A DNA stretch of 64,000 nt from Bimuria novae-zelandiae CBS 107.79 (taxonomy: Eukaryota; Ascomycota; Dothideomycetes; Pleosporales; Didymosphaeriaceae), in assembly GCA_010015655.1 (NCBI GenBank), contig ML976729.1, positions 167,274 to 231,273 on the forward strand, in the 5' to 3' direction. Positions 54,811 to 64,000 of the stretch are shown here, piece by piece. The notes beneath the pieces are model-generated. The model was not told where the DNA came from, did not search any database, and worked only from the letters and a program-made list of their open reading frames with translations. Position 1 is the first letter of the stretch. The number at the start of each line of letters is the position of its first letter. Both the position numbers and the translations under genes were made by a program.

Positions 54811-56766
54811 ATGCTGCCCACCCAGCGCGCCTCTTAGGCTTAAAAAGAAGGCAGGCTTGCTCTTTTAAAGCATACCTTTTAAATAAAATAAATATTAAGC
54901 TACTAAAGGGCTATAGCTATATATAGCGTTTTAATAATAAGTTTTTACTAACGCGTTAACGGCATCCTCCTATAAGCTATAACTAATACTTAAAAACGTA
55001 AGCTACACCCTATAGAGGAGCAAGCCTTAGTAAATTAAATTTTAAACTTTAATTAATGTAAGTTTCCCTCCTAAATTATTAATATATAATAAATAGTAGA
55101 CTATTTAATTACTACGCGTAGCTAGATCCCTTCCCTATAGCTTATAGGTAAGAACTAGGTATCGCGCTTTATTAACACTTAGCTAGAGCTATAAATAAAG
55201 TAAAATAAGAAATTTTATAGCTAGCGCGCCCTTTACGAGGATCCTATTAAGATCTCTACCTAGTATATGTAACAGGAACAATCGCTCGTCGACACGAGAA
55301 CCCTTGGCCAGTCAAGACAGGATTCGAGATCATCCGAAAACCGACACTCATCCGTATCGGACCAATTTCGGATCTATCAGACCGATGGGGAACTACGGAT
55401 CCGATTCTGACCTATTTCGGATCCATCAGACCGACGGTCAACCTATGGCAGATATGTGCTAGCTAGCCATCTGGGAAGAGGTGTATTTAGAGGAGCTTGG
55501 GGCCTTTGTAGTTTAGTACCTTTTCCGTATCCTTTCGTACCAGGCCTATAGGCACTTAATTCATTCGAGGCTACATTCTTATACACGCACTCCCACATGC
55601 CTCTGCTAGGAGATACGCCAACATCGATCCTTTGAGTGACCTGCGCCGATACAGTATAAGCTTGTGGAGGAAACGCGCCAGAGGTATAGCATATAGAATA
55701 GAGATACTTATAACTTTAATAAGACAAGCGTCGCTATAGGTATTATAGCAACGTCTAAAGTAGTTATAAATTTTACTATAATTAGTTAAGTAGTTACTAT
55801 ATAGCTAGGTAATTATAAATAAGTAATAATAATTAAGAGCGTCTACGCATCTAGCTAGGCTATCTTACCCTTTATTATCTTATTAGAATAGCTCTACTAG
55901 ACTAGCTAGTATAAAGACCTACCTGCTAATTAAATAGTCGCTATTAGTAATAATTACTAAATAATAAATAATTTAGGCTTTGCCTAGCTATAGCACTTTA
56001 ATTAATATATAGCGTCTTATACCTCTAGTGTCTATTAACTACTTATACTTGATGGCTATAGTAGCCATATAACGCTAGCGTTCGACTAGTACTATGCAGA
56101 GAATAAGATTATTAGTCTATATATGCCTGCGCACACGTCGCACCTCCTGTAGCCACTAGATATTGGCTATTTCTCGCCTCTTAAGGTAGCATACGGCCAG
56201 CAGGTGCAGGAGCTCGCGCGATAAGGCGTCTTCTACATTAATAAGATAGACTTCCTATAGGCCTACCTACGCATTAGGGAGATAGTCTTTATAAAGAAGA
56301 ATATTAAGGCTAGCTTTTAAGTAATAGGACTAGTCCCTGCCTATCTAGATTACGTTCTATTATTACTTACTATAGTTAGGACGCCTTTTCTACTTTAGAT
56401 AAAAGTTAATACTAAAGGCATATAAATAGTAGAGACACTACATACTAGTGCTTAACTAAAGTAATAAGCTTAACTTATTAAGGATCTATTTTACTATTAA
56501 TCTTTAAGTCCTACTAGTTAAGCTATTTACTAAGTTATTAAAAGTTATTAGCTTACGATAAACTTAGTAACTATACTTATAATAAAGGTAGTAAAGCTTT
56601 AGTAGGCTAATTAACGCCGTTAGCGTAAGTAGTAGCAGCAGCGATAGTATATTACCTATAAAGAAGCTTTATAGGCTATAAAAGGTTAATTGCTTGCTAT
56701 AAAGGCTAAAAGGGTAGTGTAGCAGGTAGAGCAAGAGAATCGCGTAAGGCAATAATAAGCACTACC
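54811..56766 (+). pseudogene. pogo-type transposase of I, split and truncated
   Basis: ATG at 54811. The DNA-binding half ends KxALYEDPIKIST before the solo LTR. After it the frame resumes as YKLVEETRQRYSI and NRDTYNFNKTSVAIG, then LLILDGYSSHITLAFD-like sequence (about 56040-56085) and AHTSHLL (about 56130). Mutation is heavier than in G. The carboxyl-terminal zinc knuckle is lost to the J junction. Confidence 0.8.
55268..55653. mobile_element. Solo LTR (386 bp) inside element I
   Basis: Begins TGTAACAGG, ends CGATACA, with GTATA duplicated outside (55263-55267, 55654-55658). It interrupts the transposase reading frame, which becomes continuous when it is removed. No internal region, so it looks like the product of LTR-LTR recombination. 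Contains a near-tandem duplication (TTTCGGATC(T/C)ATCAGACCGA at about 55367 and 55424). Essentially free of RIP. Strand cannot be assigned. Confidence 0.75.
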
Positions 56767-56979
56767 TGTCACGAGTCGTAGGTCGAGGGCCCTCGACGGC
56801 CCTAGTCCGCTCTAGACCAGCGCTATCCGGGCCTTCTGCCTATCTACTTCCCTCGCCGCAGCCCTTCTCTTCCCTCTCTAAGGAATTGCCTTAGTACTAT
56901 GGATAGACTAAGTCGTCCGTAGTCAGGACGCTTTTTACAATACGATCCCTTACCCCCTCATATCTAATTTACCTGTACA
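56767..56979 (+). repeat. 5' LTR of gypsy J
   Basis: The first 131 bp are confirmed by the second copy; the 3' limit (TACA, followed by A and TGGAATTGACACGA as possible primer site) is inferred. Confidence 0.6.
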
Positions 56980-56999
56980 ATGGAATTGACACGAAGAGT

Positions 57000-58460
57000 T
57001 ACCTGCCAAACCTTAAAGATAGTAAGAGACCCTTAAAGCAGGTCACTACTCGCAGGACCCTTTAAATAAGAGCCTCTAATAGTTATAACGCCTATAGAAG
57101 ACCTAACAACACCTATAGACCTAGAGGAAGACCCCCCTGCTATTATAGGCGGTAATAATAACTAATAATTAGAGGAAGTTACCTTTTAAAAACGCTTAGG
57201 CGTGCTACAGCTCTAATAACGCATCTAGGAACTAGAGGCCTCCCTAATAGTAGAGCGTTACTAATCTAAAGGTAAGACCTTAGTTAAAAACAAGATAATA
57301 ACTACTAGCATCTCTAACAACTCCCTAAAGCCTAAGAAGGGTCACGGCAACCCGGACGAGGCTAAAAATATAAGTAATAACCTATTAAGCGATAGCTTAA
57401 CAGAGGACGCGTCCTTAAGCTTAGATAATGCTAGTTAAGACTAATTTAGGGCCTCTAGAAGTATCTAACGCCCGCGAAAGAAGAATAAACAAGGCCAGGC
57501 CCGCACTAGCCATAATAAAGAACGTTAAATCTAAATAGTGGCTACTACCTTGGACGCATAGCTACTAAAGCTACTAAAACTTCCTTAATTTAAGGGCAGG
57601 GGTCGTAAGGAACTAAACTTATAAAAGAGGGCCTATAAGGACTATATTAACTTCTTACTTACCCTTAAAACTAACGAAGCGTAGGTTAGGTTCGTAGTAA
57701 GATACTTAGGAGATACACAATATAACTACTAGAACTAAATAGTCGCTAAGATCCTAGAGCAGAAGCAACACAGGAAAGTCACCTAGGACCTTTTATAGCA
57801 GACTATAGTGGACTTCCTAGGATTAGCCTAGGAGCGAAAGAGTGCCGCTCGCTAAAGAATTAAAGTAGCTAAATAAAATAAGAAAACCCCTACAGAACTC
57901 CTTAACTACCTTAAGGACTAATAGGAGGAATGCGACCCAGAGAAGGCCTTAGATAATAATAATAAAGACTACATTAATAACTTCTACACGACACTAGACA
58001 AGAAAATCTAAGAATGCCTTAAATAGTAGCCACGCGAATAGAAGAGCCTCTTTTACTTAGAAGTAAAGGTAAATATGTATTAGTAAGCGTTAAAACCTTA
58101 TAAGTTAAAGAAATAACGTACACACGATGTTAATAACGACTTCCTTAATAAGCTAGCTAACGAAAGGCGCGATCGAAAGCGATCTAGGTTAAATAACACA
58201 AGACTATACTAGAGACGCCACGATAGCGACCGTCGCGATAAGGACAGCAAGAAGAAGGCTTAGGTAGTAGAGGATAGAGACAAGGACTAATGCTTTTACT
58301 GCCACGAACTAGGCTATTATAAGGCATCCTGTTTAAAGTATAAGGCCAAGGCGGGGAAAGACAAGCTGTAGACTAAGAGGCCTAACAGTCTACAGGCAAG
58401 GTTAACTATAATAAGGATTAATAATAACTAGTTACAGCCGTAAGGACCCCTAAAAATAGG
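57000..58460 (+). pseudogene. gag: Gypsy J gag with zinc knuckle
   Basis: A charged, Lys/Arg/Glu-rich plus-strand frame with Gag-like sequence (for example KILEQKQHRKVT, then LNKLANERRDRKRSRLNN). The zinc knuckle at 58291-58332 reads C-FY-C-HELG-Y-YKAS-C: the His ligand has become Tyr, a CAT/CAC to TAT-type change. Different family from D/E and from L by sequence. Confidence 0.72.
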
Positions 58461-61400
58461 AGTAGTGGCTTACTAATCGCGCTAGACAGTGAAGTATAGC
58501 ACAAGGGCAACTAATAATAGATTAAAGCCCTAGTAGACTATAGAGCTAAAGCAAATTTCGTTAGTAGTAATCTAATAAAGCGGTTAGGGGTTATAGTGAT
58601 AATAATAAAAGGCAAACGCTACGTGGCGCTAAACGGATAAGACTTAGGCGTTCTAGGCTAGACGAAGCTCCCTTACACTATTATAGATAGTTATGGTAAA
58701 ACCAAGAGCGGTAGTTGCCTGTTTATAGTTAGTAATATTAGTAGATTTAACATAGTCCTAGGAATACTTTAGCTAGCAGAATAGAACCCTATCGTAAACT
58801 TCTATAATAAGACTATCCGCTTCGCCCATGGGAAGCGCAAATAGACTAAGATCTCTACTAAATTAGTAGAAGAGTTCGCCGGCACGGCTAAAGACATAGT
58901 AAATAACTATTTTATTATATATGCCACCCTAAAGGACACATTAGGAGGTCCACCTAGGACGCTACCTAAAGAATACCAGGGACGATAGGAGGAAGCCTTC
59001 TCTAAAGAAGCCGCGAGTATCCTTGCTAACTATAGCCCCCACGAGATAAAGATTAATATCGAGGAAGGTAAGGAAGTGCCTTTTAGACCACTCTATAGTC
59101 TATTAAAGTTAGAGTCGGCAGTTCTGCGCGACTATATCTAGAAGAACCTTAAATAAGGCTTTATTTAACTATCGCGATCAAGCGCCGGGGCACTAATTCT
59201 TTTTATAAAGAAAAAGGATAGAGGCCTCCGCCTCTATGTTAACTATAGGGGACTAAATGTAGTTATAATAAAGAACTAATACCTACTTCCCTTAATATAG
59301 GAATCCTTTAACTAACTAGGGGATGCCTAGATCTATACTAAACTAGACCTAAGGGACGCCTACCACCGCGTCTAAATTAGGGCAGGAGATAAATGGAAGA
59401 CGGCCTTCTAAATAAGGTATAAATAGTACGAATACATAGTAATGCCTTTTAGCTTAACAAACGCGCCTGCGACCTTCTAAAGCTATATTAACAACACACT
59501 ATTAGACCTTCTTAATATCTGCTATATTATATACCTTAACGATATTCTTATTTACTTTAAGACGAAGGAGAAACACATCTAGCATGTTTAAATAGTGCTA
59601 GAACGCCTTATTAAACGCTAGCTATACGCCAAACTGTCTAAATGCGAATTCCACACACGCAAGGTAGGATACCTAGGCTTTATAGTATCCCTAAATAGCG
59701 TAGAGATAGAGGAGGACCGCGTTGCCTCTATAAAAGATTAGCCTAAACTAAACTTAGTCTAAGTAGTTAGGATCTTCCTTAGCTTTGCTAACTACTATTA
59801 AAGGTTTATAGAAGGATTCTCTTAAGTAGCGGCACCCCTTTACGCCCTAATAAGAAGGCTAGAGGGAGCCACTAAGGGCGGACAGCAATAGAGACTCGAG
59901 GAATTAGTTATAATAAGCCTACTAAAGTAGGCTAAGGCCTCCTTTTACTAGCTAAAAGAGAGCTTTATGCGAGGACCCTTGCTAGCCCACTTTAACCCTA
60001 AAAGACCCTTAAAAGTGGAAACTAACGCTTTAGGTTTCGCGATCTCGGGTATCTTAAGCCAACCATAACTAGACAAATATAGGAAGCTATAATAGCACCT
60101 AGTTGCTTTTTATTCGCGCAAGATGAACTAGGCAGAACAAAACTATAATACGTATAATAGTAAGTTACTAGTAATTATTAAAGCTTTTAAGTATTAGCGA
60201 CACTACCTAGAGGGTGTTAGCGAAAAGGTTAAGCTTCTAACTAATTATACTAACCTATAAGGGTTTATGTCTATAAAAGTCCTAACTAGATAATAGGCAA
60301 GGTGGGCCGAATAGCTCGCGACGTTTAATTTTAAAATTAAACACTATTTAGGAAGGATAAATCCTGCTAACGGACTATTATAGAGACCTAACTACAAGTT
60401 AGAGGAGGAAATAAGCTTAGGCGGGATAGGCAGTTCCTAGCAGAGACTTCTTAAGGCCCTATAGCACAAGTTATAGCTAAAAGGCGACGCTTTAGATAAA
60501 GCAGGCGTGGCAGGCAGCCTATAGCCACTAAAGTAGGCAGGAAGCCCTAGACTAGTAGTAGTAACAAGGGTCGCTAGACTTAGAATATTAGCGACTAAGG
60601 AGGCGGCGGTAAATAATTTAGTAAGCGCTTACCCTATAATAGAGCTATTAAAGAGAAATAGCCAAGGGGACGAAACTATAGAACGAATCCTCTAGTACCT
60701 CTAAGGGCTAGAGATGGTAAAGCTGGAATGGCTAAAGCGCTAAATAATTGGACCGGCCAACCTATTATAGTATAAGAATAGGCTATACGTGCCACCTCTA
60801 GTGAGGGTATACGTCTTTTAATAATGCTACGATAACCCCCTCGCGGGCTATTTTAGCTTTGCTAGGACTTTAGAGCTAGTGCTGCGGGAGTTCTAGTAGC
60901 CTAGTGTCTAATAATATATAAAGGACTACGTCTAGACCTGTTAAGCGTACTTTAGGGCGAAACCTATCCAACACGTAACGCACGGCCAACTCAATAGCCT
61001 ACTAGTCCTAAGGAGCATCTAGGAGGATATTACTATAGACATAGTAATAGATCTACCTAAGAGTAAATCTAAAGCCTATTGTTATAATAGTATCCTAGTG
61101 ATTATTAACTAGTTTTCTAAGATAGCACACTACATCCCCACGCGAAAGGACCTAAAGGTAGTAGAGCTAGCTAAGGTCTTTAGGAAAGAAATTCTGCGCC
61201 TACATGGCCCTCTAAAGTTAATAGTTACGAATAGAGGTAGCCTATTTATATTAGCTTATTAGAGCACCTTTACTTAATATTTAAGAACTAAGTAACTCCT
61301 CTCTACTACCTTCCACCCGTAGACAGACGGACAGATAGAACGATAGAACTAAACGCTTAAATAGTACCTTTAAGTATTCTATAACTACGAACAATCTAAT

Positions 61401-62340
61401 TAGGCGGACCTTCTATTTAAAGCAGAATATTTATATAACAATAGTATCTATAGCTCTATAGGAGTGTTGCTATTTGTTGCAGTGTATAGCCTAAATCTAC
61501 TAATAGTAGGCCTGCCCCGAGAAGTACAGCTGCGCGGGTCGGTACCTACGGTAAGGGCCAAAGCGGTAGTTCTAGCCTAGACTAGGGCCTAGATAACCTA
61601 AGCGATCCTTAGGGCACAGGCGTACTAGGCGACGTGGTACAACAGGAAGCATAAGGCCCAAACCTTTATAGTAGGGGACATGGTATACCTCGACGCCCGT
61701 AATATACGGTTAACTAGGCCTAAGAAGAAACTTAACTACAAGTCCTAGGGTCCTTATAGGGTAAAATGGCGCATTAGTTAACAGGTATATAAGCTAGAGC
61801 TGCTAAAGGACTTTAACATTTACCTAGTGTTCTATGTGTCTCTCCTAAACTAGGCAGCCCTAGAAGGACTGCTATAACGAGAGCAAAGCCCGCCTAAGGT
61901 TATTATACTATAAGTAAGGGAGGATATATACCTAATTAAAAGAATTAGATCTAGGGTACTCTAGGACGGAGAATGGCTGTATAAAGTTAAGTAGAAAGGA
62001 TATAATAGTAATAAGAACCAGTAGTTATCTACGAAGGAGATCTCTAAAGGGGCGATAAAGCAGTTTCTAAAGGGCTTAGACAAGGAGACTAAAGGTCGCC
62101 CTAGACAAGAGTCCAAGAGGCGGGGTCGCCCCCCTAGAGAAGGAGGAAGACAGCACTCGATAGTAATTAGTAATAGATTACCCTAGAGAGTACACTTTAT
62201 AGGCTGCGAAATACTAGAATAAACAGGGCAGAGAATTCTTAAATAGACTAAAGACTGGAACAAGCTATCTAGGCCTATTTACGCCTCTCGGGGCCTAACA
62301 GAGGCTTATAAGCCTATTCAGACCGTACCTAACGCGATTA
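58461..62340 (+). pseudogene. pol: Gypsy J pol: protease, RT, RNase H, integrase, chromodomain
   Basis: Protease-like part about 58560-58800 (FVSSNLIKRLG, FNIVLGIL). Reverse transcriptase about 59060-59720 ([39 protein letters not shown] at about 59532 for YLDD). RNase H about 59970-60380 (AFYSRKMN, NYNTYNSKLLVIIKAFK). Integrase 60740-61700 (zinc region about 60820-60960, then DIVIDLPKS, LHGPLKLIVTN and TFHP). A chromodomain lies at about 61920-62090 (LYKVKxKGYNSNKNQ). The whole frame is continuous apart from TAG/TAA stops at Gln/Trp sites. Best-preserved gypsy pol in the window. Confidence 0.82.
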
Positions 62341-62479
62341 TAACTAACTAAAACCTAACTAAAACTACCTAAGGGTATAGAACGTAAATAAAATCTGGAC
62401 ACTATTAATAGGGGCAAGAATCCCTAGATTATACTAGATAACCCTCTTAATTAGTTAGGCGCTTAGACTCGTAGGCTTG

Positions 62480-63660
62480 CTAAAAAGTCTCTTAACCGCC
62501 CTTACTCTTAATCTTCTTCTTTACTTCCTCTACGAGGAAGTCCAGCGTGGCTAGGACACTAGCCTTAAATACTAACTACCCTAAATTAGTATTAATAACC
62601 CGGGATTAGGGTTAAGGACCCTTACCAACTTAGGAGCAACCTTTTTACGCCTAGGGGTAAGAGCACTAGTAGTAACTAGGGAGGTTAGACTACCCCCCTC
62701 TATAGTAGAAGCTTTCCTCTTTCGCTTCTCCTTAATAGAGAGGCCTACCACCGGAATAATCTCCTTAAGAGGCTAGGTGTTATAACCTAAGTAGTAGGGG
62801 GTTAACAGGTTTCCGCAGAATTTAGATCTGGTGGCCCTATGCGACTTAGTCTAGATAACCCTTAATTACACTAGATAACACTTATATAATAATATTACTT
62901 TATTCTATCTTTAGTACCTGCGTGGTGGCCTTTACTAATGCCTAGTCTAATCTAGAGAGGTTAATCTTATCGCATATGTACGCATTAATTTAGCTTAAGC
63001 GCGGTATAAGGGTAATTAGGGCACTTAACACGTTCTTTAAGTTGTCTTTAGGTATCTACTACTAATTAGCCTCGAAACCCCTATATAACCCTTAAAGCGC
63101 TAACTTACCTACTAATAATTCTTACCACCGCTGTAGCAGGTATTATAGCGGCAGATTAAATTATAGTCCTCTAAATCTATTAGGCCAAGATTAATATATA
63201 CTACTCTAGACTAGACACGACGTATCTCCTTAACCTAAAACTAGTAGAGCTTTATCTTCTTATAATTAGACTACTTAAGGCTATTTAAGATAATAGGAAG
63301 GCAGATATAGCACGGGTTAATAGTACTAATCGCGCTCGCACGCGCCTTATTAACTAGGGCCTTAAGAATAGCGTTCGCGGTACTTATAGTGCTAAATAGC
63401 GTGGTATGTCTAGATAAAGTCTAAAGGTTGCTGAAGAGGGCAGTAAAGAAGTAATAAGTACGGGGACGACTTAGCAGGCCTGCACCAGGTTAGTCTACCT
63501 TCACGACCCCTAAATTTAGAGCGGCTGGGTACTAAAATAGGGGGCATCTAGGGTCAGGCACCCTAGACTGCTATAGATCGGCCAGGTTGTACTTACAGGT
63601 TAGGGAGCCTCCAGGATAAGGTAAGCCGCCAAGTAGAAAGTAAGAACAAGGGTTTTAGGC
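62480..63660 (-). pseudogene. Antisense reading frame in the 3' region of gypsy J, family unknown
   Basis: Between pol and the right LTR the minus strand holds a frame that stays readable from about 63655 to 63020, with stops only of TAG/TAA type. It includes YPGGSLTCKYNLADL, VPDPRCPLF, YFFTALFSNL and TLFSTISTANAILKALVNKA. In another minus frame the following part (about 63045-62760) reads DNLKNVLSALITLIPRLS and ALVKATTQVLKIE, a helical-looking stretch, and a Lys/Arg-rich segment (SIKEKRKRKASTIEGG) lies at about 62720-62770. The frame change could be an intron or an indel. I do not recognise a family. It may be an antisense gene of the element or the gene of another element. Confidence 0.4.
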
Positions 63661-63777
63661 CTTAGTGTAAGCCTAAAATTTAGCTTACGTTATTAGCTTA
63701 CGTAATATATAAGGCCTAATTAGGCTAGTTATCACGTGCTTATTCTCGCGGTCGAGACCCTTAAAGAAAAGAGCCTT

Positions 63778-63908
63778 TGTCACGAGTCGTAGGTCGAGGG
63801 CCCTCGACGGCCCTAGTCCGCTCTAGACCAGCGCTAGCCAGGCCTTCCGCCTATCTACTTCCCTCGCCGCAGCCCTTCTCTTCCCTCTCTAAGGGATCGC
63901 CTTAGTAC
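63778..63908 (+). repeat. Right LTR copy of gypsy J, truncated at 131 bp
   Basis: Matches 56767-56897 with a few transitions, then the sequences part abruptly. Confidence 0.75.
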
Positions 63909-64000
63909 GGAGGAGCCTTTCAAAAGTCCTTGCTGACAGGGGTAAGCGCCACACGACAGGGGGGTTTCCAAATACGGCAAATACGTCCGATTTGTATAGC
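63909..64000. other. Unmutated flank at the window edge
   Basis: 92 bases of balanced composition with CpA/TpG retained and no stop-rich signature, so probably low-copy DNA. No gene identified. Confidence 0.5.

Larger units (their letters stand above)
54746..56766 (+). mobile_element. pogo/Fot1-type DNA transposon I, right end lost
   Basis: Starts ACGTGTTTCACCACTCAG directly after TA 54744-54745, with one 17-bp unit. Same family as G by inverted end and transposase. A solo LTR (55268-55653) interrupts it. It stops at 56766 where gypsy J begins; the right inverted end and roughly 200 bp, judged from G, are missing. Confidence 0.85.
56767..63908 (+). mobile_element. Ty3/gypsy element J, 3' LTR truncated or flank rearranged
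   Basis: The sequence from TGTCACGAGTCG at 56767 recurs at 63778 with near identity for 131 bp (to 56897 and 63908). Between them a complete gag-pol reads on the plus strand. The left flank (CTACC, 56762-56766) is not repeated at 63909 (GGAGG), and the right copy stops where unmutated unrelated sequence begins. The right LTR is therefore shorter than the left, whose end I would place near TACA at 56979. Confidence 0.8.

Overview
The window looks like a transposon-packed, AT-rich block from a filamentous ascomycete (Pezizomycotina-type) genome. The evidence is fungal-style Ty1/copia, Ty3/gypsy, pogo/Fot1, piggyBac-like and hAT elements, short spliceosomal introns (52 and 84 nt) in the two host genes, and pervasive mutation of the kind left by repeat-induced point mutation (RIP). 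In almost all element genes Gln and Trp codons have become TAG or TAA, and CpA/TpG is replaced by TpA. By hand count, positions 4501-4700 hold about 30 TpA against about 11 CpA+TpG, while the 196-bp LTR at 3607-3802 holds about 14 against 29. I cannot name the species.

Layout. 1-10816: the 3' part of a Ty3/gypsy element (L, + strand) with a copia element (A, 3607-9234) inserted in it. 10863-16757: copia element B, followed by a pogo transposase relic on the minus strand and AT-rich sequence to 17648. 17649-30063: gypsy element D (minus strand) with copia element F (22664-27986, minus) inside it. About 30320-38563: a hAT transposon split by copia element C (31834-37654). 38560-41061: a small host island largely free of RIP. 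It holds a 5'-truncated major-facilitator transporter pseudogene, an ankyrin-like relic, an intact two-exon ubiquitin C-terminal hydrolase gene (minus strand) and the start of a pogo-like relic. 41062-50444: a piggyBac-like element with 54-bp inverted ends, split by gypsy element E (41339-48479). 50505-54743: pogo-type element G, containing a second pogo-type element H (51031-53419), which itself contains a complete 250-bp miniature LTR element (52112-52361). 54746-56766: a third pogo-type element (I), adjoining G across one shared TA, carrying a 386-bp solo LTR and cut short by gypsy element J (56767-63908). The last 92 bases are unmutated flank.

Target-site duplications (TSDs) could be read for A (TATAATA), B (CTATA), C (CTTTA), D (GTGGG), E (CTCTT), F (CCTAG), the solo LTR (GTATA) and the miniature LTR element (TATAC); G and H are flanked by TA. 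These fix the nesting order. The most noteworthy object is the 250-bp miniature LTR retrotransposon: 62-bp LTRs, an initiator-tRNA half-molecule primer-binding site, a polypurine tract and an exact TSD. Also of interest are RIP-free islands inside mutated elements, a 17-bp unit present in 3, 2 and 1 copies in pogo inverted ends, related gypsy LTRs that share U5 but not U3, and an antisense reading frame downstream of a gypsy pol gene.

Only the hydrolase looks like a working protein-coding gene. Everything else is a broken host gene or a disabled mobile element.
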